Shown here one piece after another: positions 25,777 to 36,404 of a stretch of 64,000 bases of DNA (its first letter is position 1; each line of letters starts with the position of its first letter). Below the pieces are notes generated by a model that was given only the letters and a program-made list of their open reading frames with translations, did no database searches and had not been told where the DNA came from. A program made the position numbers and the translations under genes. This DNA comes from Calycina herbarum (Eukaryota > Ascomycota > Leotiomycetes > Helotiales > Pezizellaceae), in NCBI GenBank assembly GCA_001414485.1, contig LLEY01000002.1, forward strand, positions 496,001-560,000. Reading direction: 5' to 3'.

Positions 25777-27433
25777 ATGCTACTACTATATCAAGCCCAG
25801 CCCTCTGATCAAGAGGGTCGTATTCTTTTAGCTATTTAAGCCTTTAAATCAGGTTAATTTAGAAGTATACGAGCCTGTGTTAAAGCGTACGACGTGCCTT
25901 ATACATCCTTCTATAACCGATTACATAGACTACCTTTGCGACGCGACACTCTCTCTAATACTCAAAGACTTACCTCCAAAGAAGAGCTAGCTATTGTACG
26001 ATATATTCTCAACTTAGATTCGCGCAGATTCCTACCCCGGCTAGTAGCTGTTTAAGAAATAGCAGACCTTCTTCTCTCTAAACGCGACGCGCCTCTAGTA
26101 GGTAAGAATTGGACTTCTACCTTTGTTAAACGCTATACGGAGATTAAGACGAAATTCAGCCACAAGTACGATTATAAAAGAGCTTAGTACGAAGACCCTA
26201 TAGTTCTTAGAGACTGGTTTAGGCTTTACGAAATACAATTACTAAATATAGGATTATAGAGGAGGATATATATAACTTCGACAAAGCTGGGTTTCTTATA
26301 GAGGTTATTACAACTGCTAAAGTTATTATAAGCTTAGAGTCAAGAAATCGTCTAAAGACTACTTAGCTAGGAAATAAGGAGTGGGTTTCGATTATATAAG
26401 GTATAAACTCGTATAGTTAGGCACTTTCTCCGTTTATTATTTTCAAGAGACAGTACTACCTCTCAGCTTAGTACGAGGAGTCAGGTCTCTTATAAGATTA
26501 GGTAATTACGCTAAGTAAGAATAGATAGACGATAAACAAGATTGGATTTAAGTAGATTTAGTACTTTAATAAGTATATAAAAGGTTATATAGTTAGGCGA
26601 TATAGACTCCTTATTCTTAATAGCTACGAGTTATATATTTTAGTTTAATTTTAGTAATACTGTTAGAATAATAGTATTATTACTCTCTATATACTACTAC
26701 ACTTATCTTATATCCTTTAGCCTTTTGACATTAGCTATTTTAGCCTACTAAAGGTATTATATAGTAAGTAGATTAAGAATCTCGTTTAGGTTAGAATTTA
26801 GTATATTACTAAGCTTAAGTTCCTTCCTATATTTAAAGAGGTATTCAAAGCTACATTTACAGAGTAGAATATTAAAAGTAGATTTCAAGTAACTAGCTTA
26901 GTTCTATATAATCCTAAGAACGTCCTTTCTTACTTTAATCTAAGGCTAAAGACACTAACTCTACCTCTTATAAACGAGCTAAACTAGACTCTAAAGACGC
27001 TATAGAACGCTATAGAGCTTGAATTCTAGACTATATATCTTAAAAACTATATCGTATAATACTAAGATAGCTCTTCTATATTAATTAACAAGGCATTCGA
27101 TCGGCTTACTAAGAGGGCTTAAATTATAATATACGAAGCTACTCTTATAAGAGCTGAAATCAAGGCGTTATAAGAAGCAAATCAGCTTAAAAAGAGAAGA
27201 GAGAGAAAACGAAAGAGGCGTATTTACTAAGGTAGAAGTCTTCTAGTTAAGAAAGGCGAGGAAATTATTCAAAGTACTTAAACTTAGTAGAAAGAGAGTA
27301 GTAATAATATACAGCGCTAGTGCTTCGAAGGTAAGCGACGACGTTATAGTTTATATAGTTAGGTTAGATATAATGCTCGTATATATAAGGCACCTTAGGA
27401 ATCGATTAATATAAGTAGCTAGGGTTTTTTTTA
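25777..27433 (+). pseudogene. Fot1/pogo transposase relic
   Basis: The likely start is the ATG at 25,777. Readable pieces include IRACVKAYDVPYTSFYNRLH (25,870-25,930) from the N-terminal helix-turn-helix, KNWTSTFVKRY (about 26,105-26,137) from the CENP-B-like DNA-binding part, and EDIYNFDKAGF (26,265-26,297) from the catalytic core. There the first catalytic Asp survives, but the following Glu is Lys (GAA to AAA). Later come the GNKEWVSII-type motif (about 26,371-26,400) and a basic C-terminus rich in KRRER near 27,190-27,230. Stops appear throughout. Living members cut and paste the element at TA sites. Confidence 0.85.
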
Positions 27434-27461
27434 ATAGTGTTATTATAATATATTTAGAGTT

Positions 27462-27523
27462 GTCGCGTTTTAGTATTCTTATAATCTACTCGACCGGGTG
27501 ATCTACTTAACCGGGAAATACGT
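27462..27523. repeat. Right terminal inverted repeat of Fot1/pogo element
   Basis: Reverse complement of the left end with about eight transitions. All differences fit RIP of this copy in CpA context. Confidence 0.9.
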
Positions 27524-28250
27524 TATATCTAAATAATTAGTTTTAACGTTACTAATAACTACTAAGGATATACTAGCTAAAAACTTTATTAATATTAAGT
27601 ACTAGATAACGTGTATTCTATATTCTCGTTATATTAGTATCGTTTATAGAAAGTATCTAAGAAAACAGAAGATACTTAGTAAGAAACTATATATTAAAGG
27701 TTTCGTCTATCGGATTCTCTCTCTTTACTACCTCTTTAACTATATTAATAAAGAGAGTAATAAATGTCGTATATATATTCTATTATAGTAATTATAAGAA
27801 GAGAGATAAGAGAGAAAGCGTATTTTAGATTCTATTAAGAAAATACATAGTTTAGTCTAACTAGAGTATAGATATAGCTAGTTCTAGTTAAGTATAGTAT
27901 TATATATAATAGCGTAGCTATATATATATAGATACTATTATAAGCTAAATATAAAGAGGTTAATAGATAAGGTTGTCTTTATTATAAGAAGAATTAACTA
28001 AGGAGAGAAGTCTATTCTACGTATAAGAGAAGAGGTCTTATACCTCTTACTTCGAGGTTCCTTAGTAAGTATAAGCTATAAGAAACTAAGATATCGTTAT
28101 AGCTCTCGTTATAGCTTTCGTTATAGTGTAATAGCTAGCTATTGTAAAGTGTCGATTGCTAAGAGGATATAATACGTACTAAGAGCACGGAACAGGATTA
28201 TAGTACAGTTTTAGTTTCGGGATTATTAGAACCGGATTAGTATAGACCTT

Positions 28251-28415
28251 TGTTATTATCCGGCCCTCTTGTATATAGATACTCTTACTCTCTCTTAAGA
28301 AAAGACTAATTTAGTCTTTTCCTTCGTATTAGAGCCTAGTATTCGGATATATCATTCTATCGAACGTACTTCTATATATCTCTTTTATAGTAGTATTCGT
28401 TTCGTACTATTATAT
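28251..28415 (+). repeat. LTR-like repeat, copy A
   Basis: This ~165-bp stretch reappears in inverted orientation at 30,491-30,655. It begins TGTTATTATCC, resembling a copia-type LTR start, and contains the near-palindrome AAAAGACTAATTTAGTCTTTT (28,299-28,319). It lies just upstream of a copia gag-like relic, so it may be part of the 5' LTR of that element; the LTR may run on to about 28,680. Confidence 0.6.
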
Positions 28416-28729
28416 ATAGCTTCTATTACTAAAGTGATTACCGAGGTAGTAAACCTTAAGCTCTCGTTATAGATTAGTAAGGTAATTACTAAGTAAGGTA
28501 ATTGCCGAGGTTGTCACGTTAGGTCACGTGTTTATACGAAGGTCGGTAGACCGAGTACTCTTCGAGTATAAACTGTTATAGATACGAACCTTAACCTTCT
28601 ATACTCTTTAGTTAATATTATACTATTCTACCTACTCTCTATCTTATATTATAGACTTATCTATACTAGTTATACTAGGTAAAGAGAGATCTACTTAAGA
28701 GGTTATAAATCTAGGTTCGTCTAAGATAG

Positions 28730-29870
28730 AGATAATAGTTATAATAAACTTAGAGTCGTGTTAAGAACTTCTATAAACAGCTGCGAAAGAGTATATATAG
28801 AACGCTACGAAAGAGTATATATACGAAGCTATAAAAGAGTATAAATACGACGCTGCGAAAGAGTACCTATACTAATAAGGCTAAGGATTAGCTCTCTATT
28901 ACTCTAAAGTCCTACGAAGAGGCAAAAGACGTAGTAGAGCGCTACGTATATTATATCTATTAATTAGTCGACTTTAAACATCTTACCTTCGAACTTAATT
29001 ATCTTTATCTTCGACTATATATATTTCTAGTCTCTATTAAATAATAGATAACTATAATAACGAAAAGAGCGCTTATATCCTAATACTTATAAGAGAAAAC
29101 TACGAGATATAGATCTACTAAATAATATTTAAGTTTAAAAGCAAAGGAATCTTCTATACTATAGAGAAGACTAAATATAACTATATATTTATTAAGAATT
29201 CTAAGGTAACTAAAGTTAATCTAGAATCTATCTCTATATTAGAAGCTAGTAGTAGTAGTAATATTAATAAGCTTACTGGTAATCTTATAAAATAGAGTAA
29301 TAGATTATAATATACTAAAAAACACGAGAAATACGTTAAAAACAAAGCTAAAGTAATCGACTTTATACTCGAATCTCTTAGCTAAGATAACTAAGCTCTC
29401 GTAGATAAATATAATACTATAATAAAGCTCTAGACTATAATCAAGGTTAAATATAGTAAGATAAACAAGGCTGCTACTAATTTATATATCGCTACTATTA
29501 TAAGCTTCGAATATAATACTAAACTAGAAATCGATTTCTACTAGATAAAACTAAAGAACTACCGTCGAAAGCTAATTATAGCTAATTTAGTTATAAAGAA
29601 CGTATATCTAGACAAAGTACTTTTCTATAACGAAACTCGAACGAACTAAACAAAGGTAACTAAGTCTCGAAGGTTAGTATATAGGTAAGAAGTATAGATA
29701 TACTAGGTTATTTACTTAGAAGTAAACTCGTTACTTATATTAAAGATATTAAATAAGATAATAAGATTAATAACTAAAGTTAAGTACGAAGCTCCTATCT
29801 AATAGCAGACGTACTAGTCTTATATAGAATCTTCGCTCTCTTCTAGGTAGACAGGATCGCCTGTCGTTCT
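28730..29870 (+). pseudogene. Copia-like gag remnant
   Basis: With stops read as Gln or Trp the frame contains ENYEI--Y-IIFKFKSKGIFYT (about 29,095-29,160), the W..M...L...G.W..I pattern found near the start of Ty1/copia gag. It is followed by a long helical, Lys-rich part with FILESLS--N-ALVDKYNTI (about 29,365-29,430). It lies downstream of LTR-like copy A in the same orientation. No integrase or RT is visible downstream; the element is truncated where a Fot1-like relic takes over at about 29.95 kb. Confidence 0.5.
28780..28875 (+). repeat. Four 24-bp (8-codon) tandem units
   Basis: Units at 28,780, 28,804, 28,828 and 28,852 follow the pattern GCTGCGAAAGAGTATATATA plus four bases. In frame they read AAKEYI-N, ATKEYIYE, AIKEYKYD, AAKEYLY, an 8-residue charged repeat just ahead of the gag-like relic. 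Confidence 0.8.
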
Positions 29871-29949
29871 AGTTAACTAGATTACCTAGATCGCTAGTCG
29901 ACCTAGGTAATCCTTTATATTATATAACTTCTAACGTGCCTCTAATAGT

Positions 29950-31180
29950 AAGATTCTAGAATCTCTAAATATATCTATATTACAGATTCTCTTCTATATT
30001 ACCTTCCGTTTCCTAGACGTTATATCTTATTCTATTAGAGCGCTGTCTAGACTACTTACTACGTAAAACGTGATTCGTAATAAACTCTTAGACTACCTCC
30101 TTATTCGTTCTATCTAACCTAGCTACTTGATATTAGATACTTTAGTATATTAAAGCAGGCGTATAGTCGATAGATTAAAACGTTTATTAAAGCTTATATT
30201 AACTATATTATAAAAGTAGAGTTCTTTCTAGCTTTTATAGTAGTATATAAGGAATCTATAATAGTCTAAAACGCTTAGACTAGATTCTATAGAGCTAGTT
30301 TAGTACTCTTTAACTTATAAGTAGTACTTTTAAAGCTTAATATAAAGTTATAAACTCTAACTCCTTCTAGACCCTCTACTACTAATACTAATCCTTAGGT
30401 CTTCTAAACCTCTTCTAACTTAACTAAAGCTCTTTTATAAATAACACTTGTTTGAAATTAAATTATCTATTATTAAGAGAGCTTACTAACTCTTATAATA
30501 GTACGAAACGAATACTACTACAAAAGAGGTATATAGAAGTACGTTCGATAGAATAACATATTCGAATACTAGGCTCTGATACGAAGGAAAAGACTAAATT
30601 AGTCTTTTCCCGATAGAGAGGAGGCAGCTATTTATAAGAGGTTCGGATAATAGTAAGTCCGGAAGCTATCTAGCTATTCTAAATCCTAAAACAATATCTA
30701 TATCGTATTCTATTCAGCAAGTAGACTCGGCAATTCCAATTCCGATTATTCCGATTAATTCCTAATAGTTCTATTATAACTCTACTCTTCGAGATAGTTA
30801 CTATATTAGCTAAGAGTATAGAGCGAATAGCTTATAAGATAACTCTTCTATCTACTAAGGTACGTACTCTTTAAGCAGCTAACGAAGCTTTAAGTAAACG
30901 CTGTAGAGCTAAAAAGGCTCGTGTCTATTAAGAGAGTATACTTATAGTAGAGGATATATAGGATATTATAGCCTAGAAGGATATAGATAAGCAGATACGA
31001 TACGACGTATATATAGCGAGAGATAGTCGTAAGAAGAGTTAACTGTCTAGGTAATACTATAGAATCTGTAGAAAAGCTAGTTACAACGTATAAACTTATT
31101 AAGAGACTGTAGATATATCTAGTTCCTCGGATTCCGAGCAGTTTTAGTTAATTTAATATACTATAGTTGATTTATTAATA
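29950..31180 (+). pseudogene. Second Fot1/pogo-like transposase remnant (C-terminal part)
   Basis: Two separated pieces together match the C-terminal third of a pogo/Fot1 transposase. The first (about 30,090-30,440) reads YSFYLT-LLDIRYF, AYSR-IKTFIKAYINYI, VEFFLAFIVVYKES and ASLV-FNL-VVLLKLNIKL. The second (about 30,790-31,130) reads IAYKITLLSTKVRTLQAANE and ALSKRCRAKKARV, then a Cys/Tyr-containing tail. They are separated by an LTR-like insertion (30,491-30,655). The N-terminal two thirds are missing, replaced by copia-like sequence. Confidence 0.65.
30491..30655 (-). repeat. LTR-like repeat, copy B, inverted, within Fot1-like remnant
   Basis: Reverse-complement match to 28,251-28,415, including the near-palindrome (30,587-30,609 region). 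Copy B keeps a few CA/TG that copy A lost. It interrupts the Fot1-like transposase relic and is probably a solo LTR or fragment. Confidence 0.6.
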
Positions 31181-31557
31181 TTCTAAGTTTAATACTAAGG
31201 AAAACTAATCCGGTTTCTAATATAATCCGAGTTCTAATAAACTACGTTATAGCGATTATATCTAAGTAGCTTAAGAATAATTCCTAAGCTTTAAAAACTT
31301 TTATAAATTAAATATAGTAGAATTAGTATATTTAGATATCGCTCTTAGTATATAGAAGACGTTATCTAAGGATATTAGTACTTTTAAGAGAGTATATAAG
31401 AAGGATAGATTTATATAAGAGCTTTAAAACAAGTTCTAAGACGAGTCTTAAAAAGAGACTTAAAAAGAGCTCTTCTAAAGACCTTAAAAGAACGCTTAAG
31501 AGTATAAAAGAGAGACGATTATTAATCTTAAAAGTAATATAAGTAGTAGTAGAAGTA

Positions 31558-31603
31558 AGAATAAGAATAAGAATAAAGATAAAGATAAAGATAAAGATAA
31601 GAA
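31558..31603 (+). repeat. AATAAG/ATAAAG hexanucleotide run
   Basis: Three AATAAG-type then four ATAAAG-type hexamers. In one frame they read as an alternating Lys-Asn then Lys-Asp dipeptide run. Confidence 0.8.
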
Positions 31604-32469
31604 TATATAAGATCTTATAAATATAATTTAGAAAGCCTACGCTAAAAAGAGAGAAGAATCGAGAAATTTTTAATAATTATAATTAATTTTTAAACTTATA
31701 ATATCGATTCTTTATAGTGTTATTTATGTCTATAGAGAAGGAACTAGCTTATTTTAACGAATAATAGATTTGTTATAATTTTTTAAAGATTTTAAGCTAC
31801 TAGAACGTCTAGTAAGAGTATAGTAGTTTAATATTTAAAATTTACTAAAAGAGTTTAGCGCTACTAAGCCGTAGCCTAATTAGGTTTAGCGCCCGCAGAG
31901 TCTTATCGCTATATATAAAAAACTACTAAATTAATAATATTAGATATTAACGAATATATACTAAAATCAGCTTCTATAAATATATACTAAATATAAGCTT
32001 CGATAGACGTTTTAAGAGCATAGTTTAAGAGAGGAATACTTTTATTATTTATATATTACTTTATTATCTAGTTCTTCTTTTATACTAATTTTATAAGAGT
32101 AAAACGATTATACTTACCTTTACTTCTTATATCTTAAAAAACCTATATATAATATCGAATATTAGTATAAGATAGTAGATATATATATAGAGAGTATTAG
32201 AGAGCGTTCTACTATTATCTTAGATATTAGAGATTATATATTCTATAGCTTTCTTAAAAGAACAACTCTTTACTTCGATTATATATATAAGCTTCTTAGA
32301 GACGATTATAGAGTACTTATATACCTTCTACTCTCCTCGAATTAATATAACAATAGCTTTGATTCTAATAGTAACCTTTAGAACAGTTACACTTAGTAGA
32401 GAGTATACGAGAGAAGTGGATATTTATAAGAGAAGAAGTAGCTTAAGGTAATATAGTTTAGATATAATC

Positions 32470-33300
32470 CTTTAAATTAATTATATATAATATAATCTAT
32501 TTAATATTATAAAAGCAATTTTTAAAGTATCTCTTAGCTCTCTGTTTCACGCTCTCTCCTTTATCTATATATAGTATTTACTCTTATAAAAAGCCTTTAA
32601 AGCTATTATAATTAGAGGAGATATACACTTGTTTATAATATCAGCGGATAGAGGTTTTAAAGTCTTTAAAGCTCGATTTAATAAGATTAAATTAAGAATA
32701 ATATAGTAGTAAGTACTCTACTATTACTCCTCTATTCTCGTATATCTCTACCTCTTAGAGTACGCTCTTATTCTAATTAGCGTCTATCTATATTATTATA
32801 CGCTAGTAGCCTTATTAGAGACAGATTTGTTAAGGAATATAAGTCTCTTTCTCTTCTACTTAGCTGATTTATCTCTCTACGATTATATTAATTAAAGATT
32901 CTACTAACTTACAAAGTAGTCTAACTTCTTATACGATATTCTTATACTCTTATATATCCTATAAATCTGCTACTTCGAGAGCCGAAGATCAAATACGTTA
33001 TATATATAATCTACTACCTTATCTACTATAAGCTTATTATCTCGTACTAGGGGCTCTTGAATAAACGCCTCTACTATAGTATTCTAGGCGGTTCTAGTTC
33101 CTAGTTTAGCTTTATAGCGAGGATAAGAAGTAAGAGCTACTTCTACTAAGAGCTCTTATTTAATATTATATATAGATACGCTACTACATTTAAACTCTCT
33201 AGCTATCTCTGCAAAGTTAGTGTTATTATACCTTACCCCGGCTTGAATTACTATTTTAATCGTAGTATAACGATCGAGATCAATTTAAGGTACTATAGTA
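32470..33300 (-). pseudogene. Tc1/mariner-like transposase relic
   Basis: On the minus strand, with stops read as Gln, the start reads IDLDRYTTIKIVIQAG (about 33,285-33,235). It is followed by a second helix-turn-helix with VDKVVDYIYNVFDLRLSKQQIYRIYKS near 33,010-32,930 (given here with a former stop as Q). The late part, VEYLLLYYSQFNLIK (32,722-32,678), is the degenerate form of the VEYLPPYSPDFNPIE block that contains the third acidic residue of the DDE triad, here Lys. The part carrying the first two catalytic Asp appears deleted or too decayed. I could not fix the terminal repeats. Confidence 0.65.
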
Positions 33301-33548
33301 GAACTACATATATAGAAGGATTAGGATATATCTTTAAAAGCCTTAATATTATACGTATAGTAGTATCAATCGAATAAGTGGTTATTTAGCTAATTTTCTA
33401 TACAGCCTCCTAGGCACGATTACGGTACGCAAAACGCTCGGATTATAAAAAAAGTGGGCAAATTCAAGCTTAACTCGCAACTGACTGTATAAGGTTGTAT
33501 ATTTGAGTGATTCAGAGAAAGTACGAAATTGTGTATAAGAGTCTGTAA

Positions 33549-33938
33549 TCATCCCCCCCGTCCCCCCAACAGTCCCAGAGCTTTCAATATTCCATTCATC
33601 TCCTTGCCATTCTCTTCATCCTCCTCAGCCTCCTCAGCCTCCCCATTCCCTTCGCCCTTCCCACCTTCCCCACCCGCCCAGAACTTTCTCAACCGCCAGA
33701 CAATGCTCTCCTCGGGCTTCCCCTCAGATTCTTTGTATGATTTATTTCCCGCCAACGCGAATGTTCCCAAGGTAAATGTGGTTGTGAAGAGGAAGATATG
33801 GTCATAGATACCTAGAGTTTTAATAGTCCGATACCGACGATCTCCAGTCTCGGGATTTCGAGGACAATTTGGACATCGGAAGGCAGGCCTGTAACTTTCG
33901 GTGGTGTTTTTGAATTGATGGAGTTGATATCGACGCAT
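33549..33938 (-). CDS. Small CxxC membrane protein, 129 aa
   Basis: An intact single exon starts MRRYQLHQFKNTTESYRP. It carries a CPNC pair near residues 22-25 with the following NPETGDRRYRT segment, then one hydrophobic stretch IYDHIFLFTTTFTLGTFALAG (about residues 44-64) that could span a membrane, and ends in a Gly/Glu-rich acidic tail. The compact N-terminal CxxC block plus TM reads like a conserved small fungal protein, but I cannot name it. It is the first gene outside the RIP block, 110 bp from its edge. A plus-strand frame over the same DNA (33,529-33,807) is low complexity and unlikely. Confidence 0.6.
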   Translation of the reverse strand: MRRYQLHQFKNTTESYRPAFRCPNCPRNPETGDRRYRTIKTLGIYDHIFLFTTTFTLGTFALAGNKSYKESEGKPEESIVWRLRKFWAGGEGGKGEGNGEAEEAEEDEENGKEMNGILKALGLLGGRGG

Positions 33939-35660
33939 GGGTGACTATTTCGAGGAGTAATTGCGTGCTCCTGCTGGGATTTGGGGTTTGATGTTGCTGG
34001 TGAAAAACCTGGCGATGCGAGGGGTAGGCATTTTTGAGGTTGGATGGGGGGCTTGTTTGTCGTTCGGGGATTTTGGTGCGAGATTGTTGTGACGAGGAAT
34101 TTGGTGGACGGTTGGTGGTTTTTTAGGTTGCGATGTGTAATGTTGGTAAGTGCGTCCAGGTGTGAGGAAGTTGCTTTTAGGTGGGAGCGAGGATAAGTTG
34201 TTGTATCAAGTGGATATGAGATGGATTTGTAGTTGAGATGGAGAAAAAGGAAGGTGCGACTATGTTGGAGTTAGCTTCGCTAGTCTTGGCACTTGGAACA
34301 AGTAATGAGCCCACCAACTTTTAGCCACCTCACTAAGTAAGGTAGTTCCAGATTCTGATGGCGCTTGAATTTAATTCTGGTGTCATCTCTCTTAGTAATA
34401 ACTAATTGTAACTGCTTTGTCCTTACGATGGAAATTTTAAAGGAACTCGTCCTCTAAGGGTCGATAAAAAGCGGCCGACTTGGACACCCGTGCACCAGCC
34501 CCTCTGGAGACCAACCAACCTCTGAAAGACGTCGGAAAAATATGGGGAAAATCTAGAAAGACTCTTCTAGCTCTAATTTATCAATAATAGAAGTCTCATA
34601 TCTTTTTAAGCATCAGGTGTTAAGTATTACATAATTTTGTGGTTTTGACGGCCACCTTCGAAAAGTCGCCTAATTTCAAACGTGGGCAACATTACAAGTA
34701 CTACTTAAAAATCGTTCAACCAAGTTATATTTTAATCTGATGCTGTAAGACTTTGCTGTGGCTGTCCGTTTTGAAAGGAGACGGAAAACCAAGAGTACCG
34801 TCGCGATGACCTGAAGAGAAGTGTTGGGTTTATGAGATCTTGGCGAAAGCGGCGTATCATCTGACAAACTACCCTGGTATACCTAGGTAGAATTTGAAGT
34901 CACATTGATTCGAGGCTTGATCTCATTCTTAATTGGATAAACACCTTGTAAGTCTCCACCCATCTTCGTCAATGTTGAGTTTTCGTGGTCTGCCTTGTTG
35001 TCTGTTTAAATTGTTTTCGAAGCCTAGAAGGAAGGATATTTCAGCCCTTCCGCAGCCTGTTTTTCAAACACCTGAAACCGCAGCTTACCAGGTATACCAA
35101 AATATTAAAAAAACAGTTTCATCTCGTTCATCTGGTCCGCAATAGGACCAAGTGACGTCGAATAGTTGCATGCAGAAATGTTGGGGTTCTCGCTTAAAGC
35201 TTAATTTTAAAGTAACACATGGCAATTTCAAGGGGTTCAACGCATGACTAAGTTCTTCCACGTTTGCCTATGGGCTAGCGCGTATATTGTGTCTCACAAC
35301 AAACAAGCCAAGCAACGCCATGTATATGGTTTGACCTTTCAATGATTGATTTTCATTTGACGCCGCCAGTTCAGCCACGAAGTGAGATTACTTTTTGGCA
35401 ACACAACACTATCTTTAAAATTGAAGATTAAAATCTGAGCCTCAAATCCCCCAAGCCACAGCGGCACCATGAAGTGTTACGGGGACTCCAATGAGAACTG
35501 TCAGTTGGTGATGGACTAAGCATCATTCCCCATGGCTGAGTATATCTTCAAATTTGCTGTACGATTTCCTGATCTTGGCAGTGGTCCAAAGCTTGAATCT
35601 CACGAGATTATCGCTATGAAGGATTTTCGAGACCCACGAGTGTGGCTTTCAAGAAAGAGT
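33939..35660. other. Intergenic, no supported gene
   Basis: Normal composition, with short frames only (34,676-34,867 minus; 34,933-35,145 plus) that lack any recognisable feature. A 16-codon frame at 35,469-35,519 (MKCYGDSNENCQLVMD) lies ahead of the secreted-protein gene but has no support beyond its start and stop. Confidence 0.6.
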
Positions 35661-35667
35661 TTTTGAG

Positions 35668-35675
35668 TATATAAA
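35668..35675 (+). promoter_or_regulatory. TATA box of secreted-protein gene
   Basis: TATATAAA lies 178 bp upstream of the preferred ATG (35,853) and only 7 bp before the first in-frame ATG (35,682). That upstream ATG would normally fall before or at the transcription start, which supports the downstream start. Confidence 0.6.
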
Positions 35676-35852
35676 CCTTCTATGGTTCTTCCTCAAATCT
35701 CATCCTCATCCTCATCATCTCATCCACTCACTCTCTCCTTCATACAACCATCTCAAGACACTTTCTTTCAGAGCTTTTCTTTCCAAAACTTCTCAAACCT
35801 CTCTTCCATCACTTCAAATATACATGCGACTTCCAATCACTCTATTTCCAAC

Positions 35853-36404
35853 ATGCCTTCCATCACCAAACTCATCCCCGTCTTCGCCAGCGTCCTCTTC
35901 ATGGCCACCCAAGTCTCCGCAGGCTGCTACGGCGGCGACCTCTGGTTCAACGGTCTCCACGGCGGAAAAATGGACAAGCGCGACCTGACCTCCGAAGTAA
36001 AAGGCGACATCGACGCTCGCTGCCGTGAAGTAAACGGAAAGACCATCTCCAAAGACACGCCATTTTGGAAGTGTACCTCATGGGCCAAACTCTACTCCAA
36101 CAACGAAGATTGCTTCGACGATTGTCTCGATAAATGTGAACCCGGACGCGATGATAGCGGGATCAACTCTGCGCTTTGTGCGGCGGAACAGTGTCGGAAG
36201 ACTTGTGATGCTGGAGTTCCGGTTAATGAATTTAACCGTATTGATTGGGCGATTGAGAAGAGGGATGGAGGGAGCAAGGTCATTGATTTTGAGACTTGTG
36301 TTAAGGCTTTTAATACTGAGTTGGGTGGGTGTCAGCAGGGGAGTGAGTCGAACCATGATGGGTTTTGGTTCAGAATTGACCCTAACCACGGGAACTGCAA
36401 ATAA
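35853..36404 (+). CDS. Secreted cysteine-rich protein, effector-like, 183 aa
   Basis: Residues 1-23 (MPSITKLIPVFASVLFMATQ...) form a classic signal peptide. The mature part has 12 cysteines (25, 57, 74, 87, 91, 95, 109, 114, 118, 149, 160, 182). Two dibasic KR sites (42-43, 136-137) could be cut by a Kex2-type protease. The C-terminal pattern FETCVKAFNTELGGC then GSE..HDGFWFRIDPN.GNC resembles a family of fungal small secreted proteins that includes glycan-binding Y3-like proteins (low certainty). The middle CX3CX3C and CX4CX3C clusters look like an insertion relative to that pattern. An in-frame upstream ATG at 35,682 would add 57 Ser/Phe-rich residues and hide the signal peptide; TATA placement argues against it. 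Single exon, 2.4 kb from the RIP block. Role inferred: extracellular or host-interaction. Confidence 0.8.
   Translation: MPSITKLIPVFASVLFMATQVSAGCYGGDLWFNGLHGGKMDKRDLTSEVKGDIDARCREVNGKTISKDTPFWKCTSWAKLYSNNEDCFDDCLDKCEPGRDDSGINSALCAAEQCRKTCDAGVPVNEFNRIDWAIEKRDGGSKVIDFETCVKAFNTELGGCQQGSESNHDGFWFRIDPNHGNCK

Larger units (their letters stand above)
25696..27523 (+). mobile_element. Fot1/pogo-family DNA transposon, complete but dead
   Basis: The element is 1,828 bp long, close to the usual size of Fot1 elements, and is flanked by the target dinucleotide TA on both sides (25,694-25,695 and 27,524-27,525). Its terminal inverted repeats (25,696-25,757 and 27,462-27,523, ~62 bp) begin ACGTATTTCC. They differ at about eight positions, all transitions of the C/T or G/A type. 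The interior encodes a decayed transposase on the plus strand. The boundaries are therefore fixed by three independent signals: TIRs, TA duplication and the enclosed gene. Confidence 0.92.
25205..33440. repeat. RIP-mutated, AT-rich repeat block 2
   Basis: TA-rich, CA/TG-poor DNA resumes at about 25,205 and stops at about 33,440, about 110 bp before the first gene of the gene compartment. It contains a Fot1/pogo element, a copia-like gag remnant, LTR-like copies, a second Fot1-like remnant and a Tc1/mariner relic. Segments 27,530-28,250 and 31,180-32,470 contain decayed sequence I cannot assign. Confidence 0.92.

Noticed and set aside
33529..33807. Plus-strand frame over the small membrane protein
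   Set aside because: Ser/Pro low complexity, antisense shadow of the acidic Gly/Glu tail of the minus-strand gene.
35682..35852. Upstream in-frame start extending the secreted protein by 57 residues
   Set aside because: It begins 7 bp after the TATA box, would bury the signal peptide, and is Ser/Phe-rich leader-type sequence.
35853..36404. RiPP precursor (repeated cores between KR sites)
   Set aside because: Only two KR sites, and the sequences between them are unrelated; the 12-cysteine globular pattern fits a folded secreted protein better.
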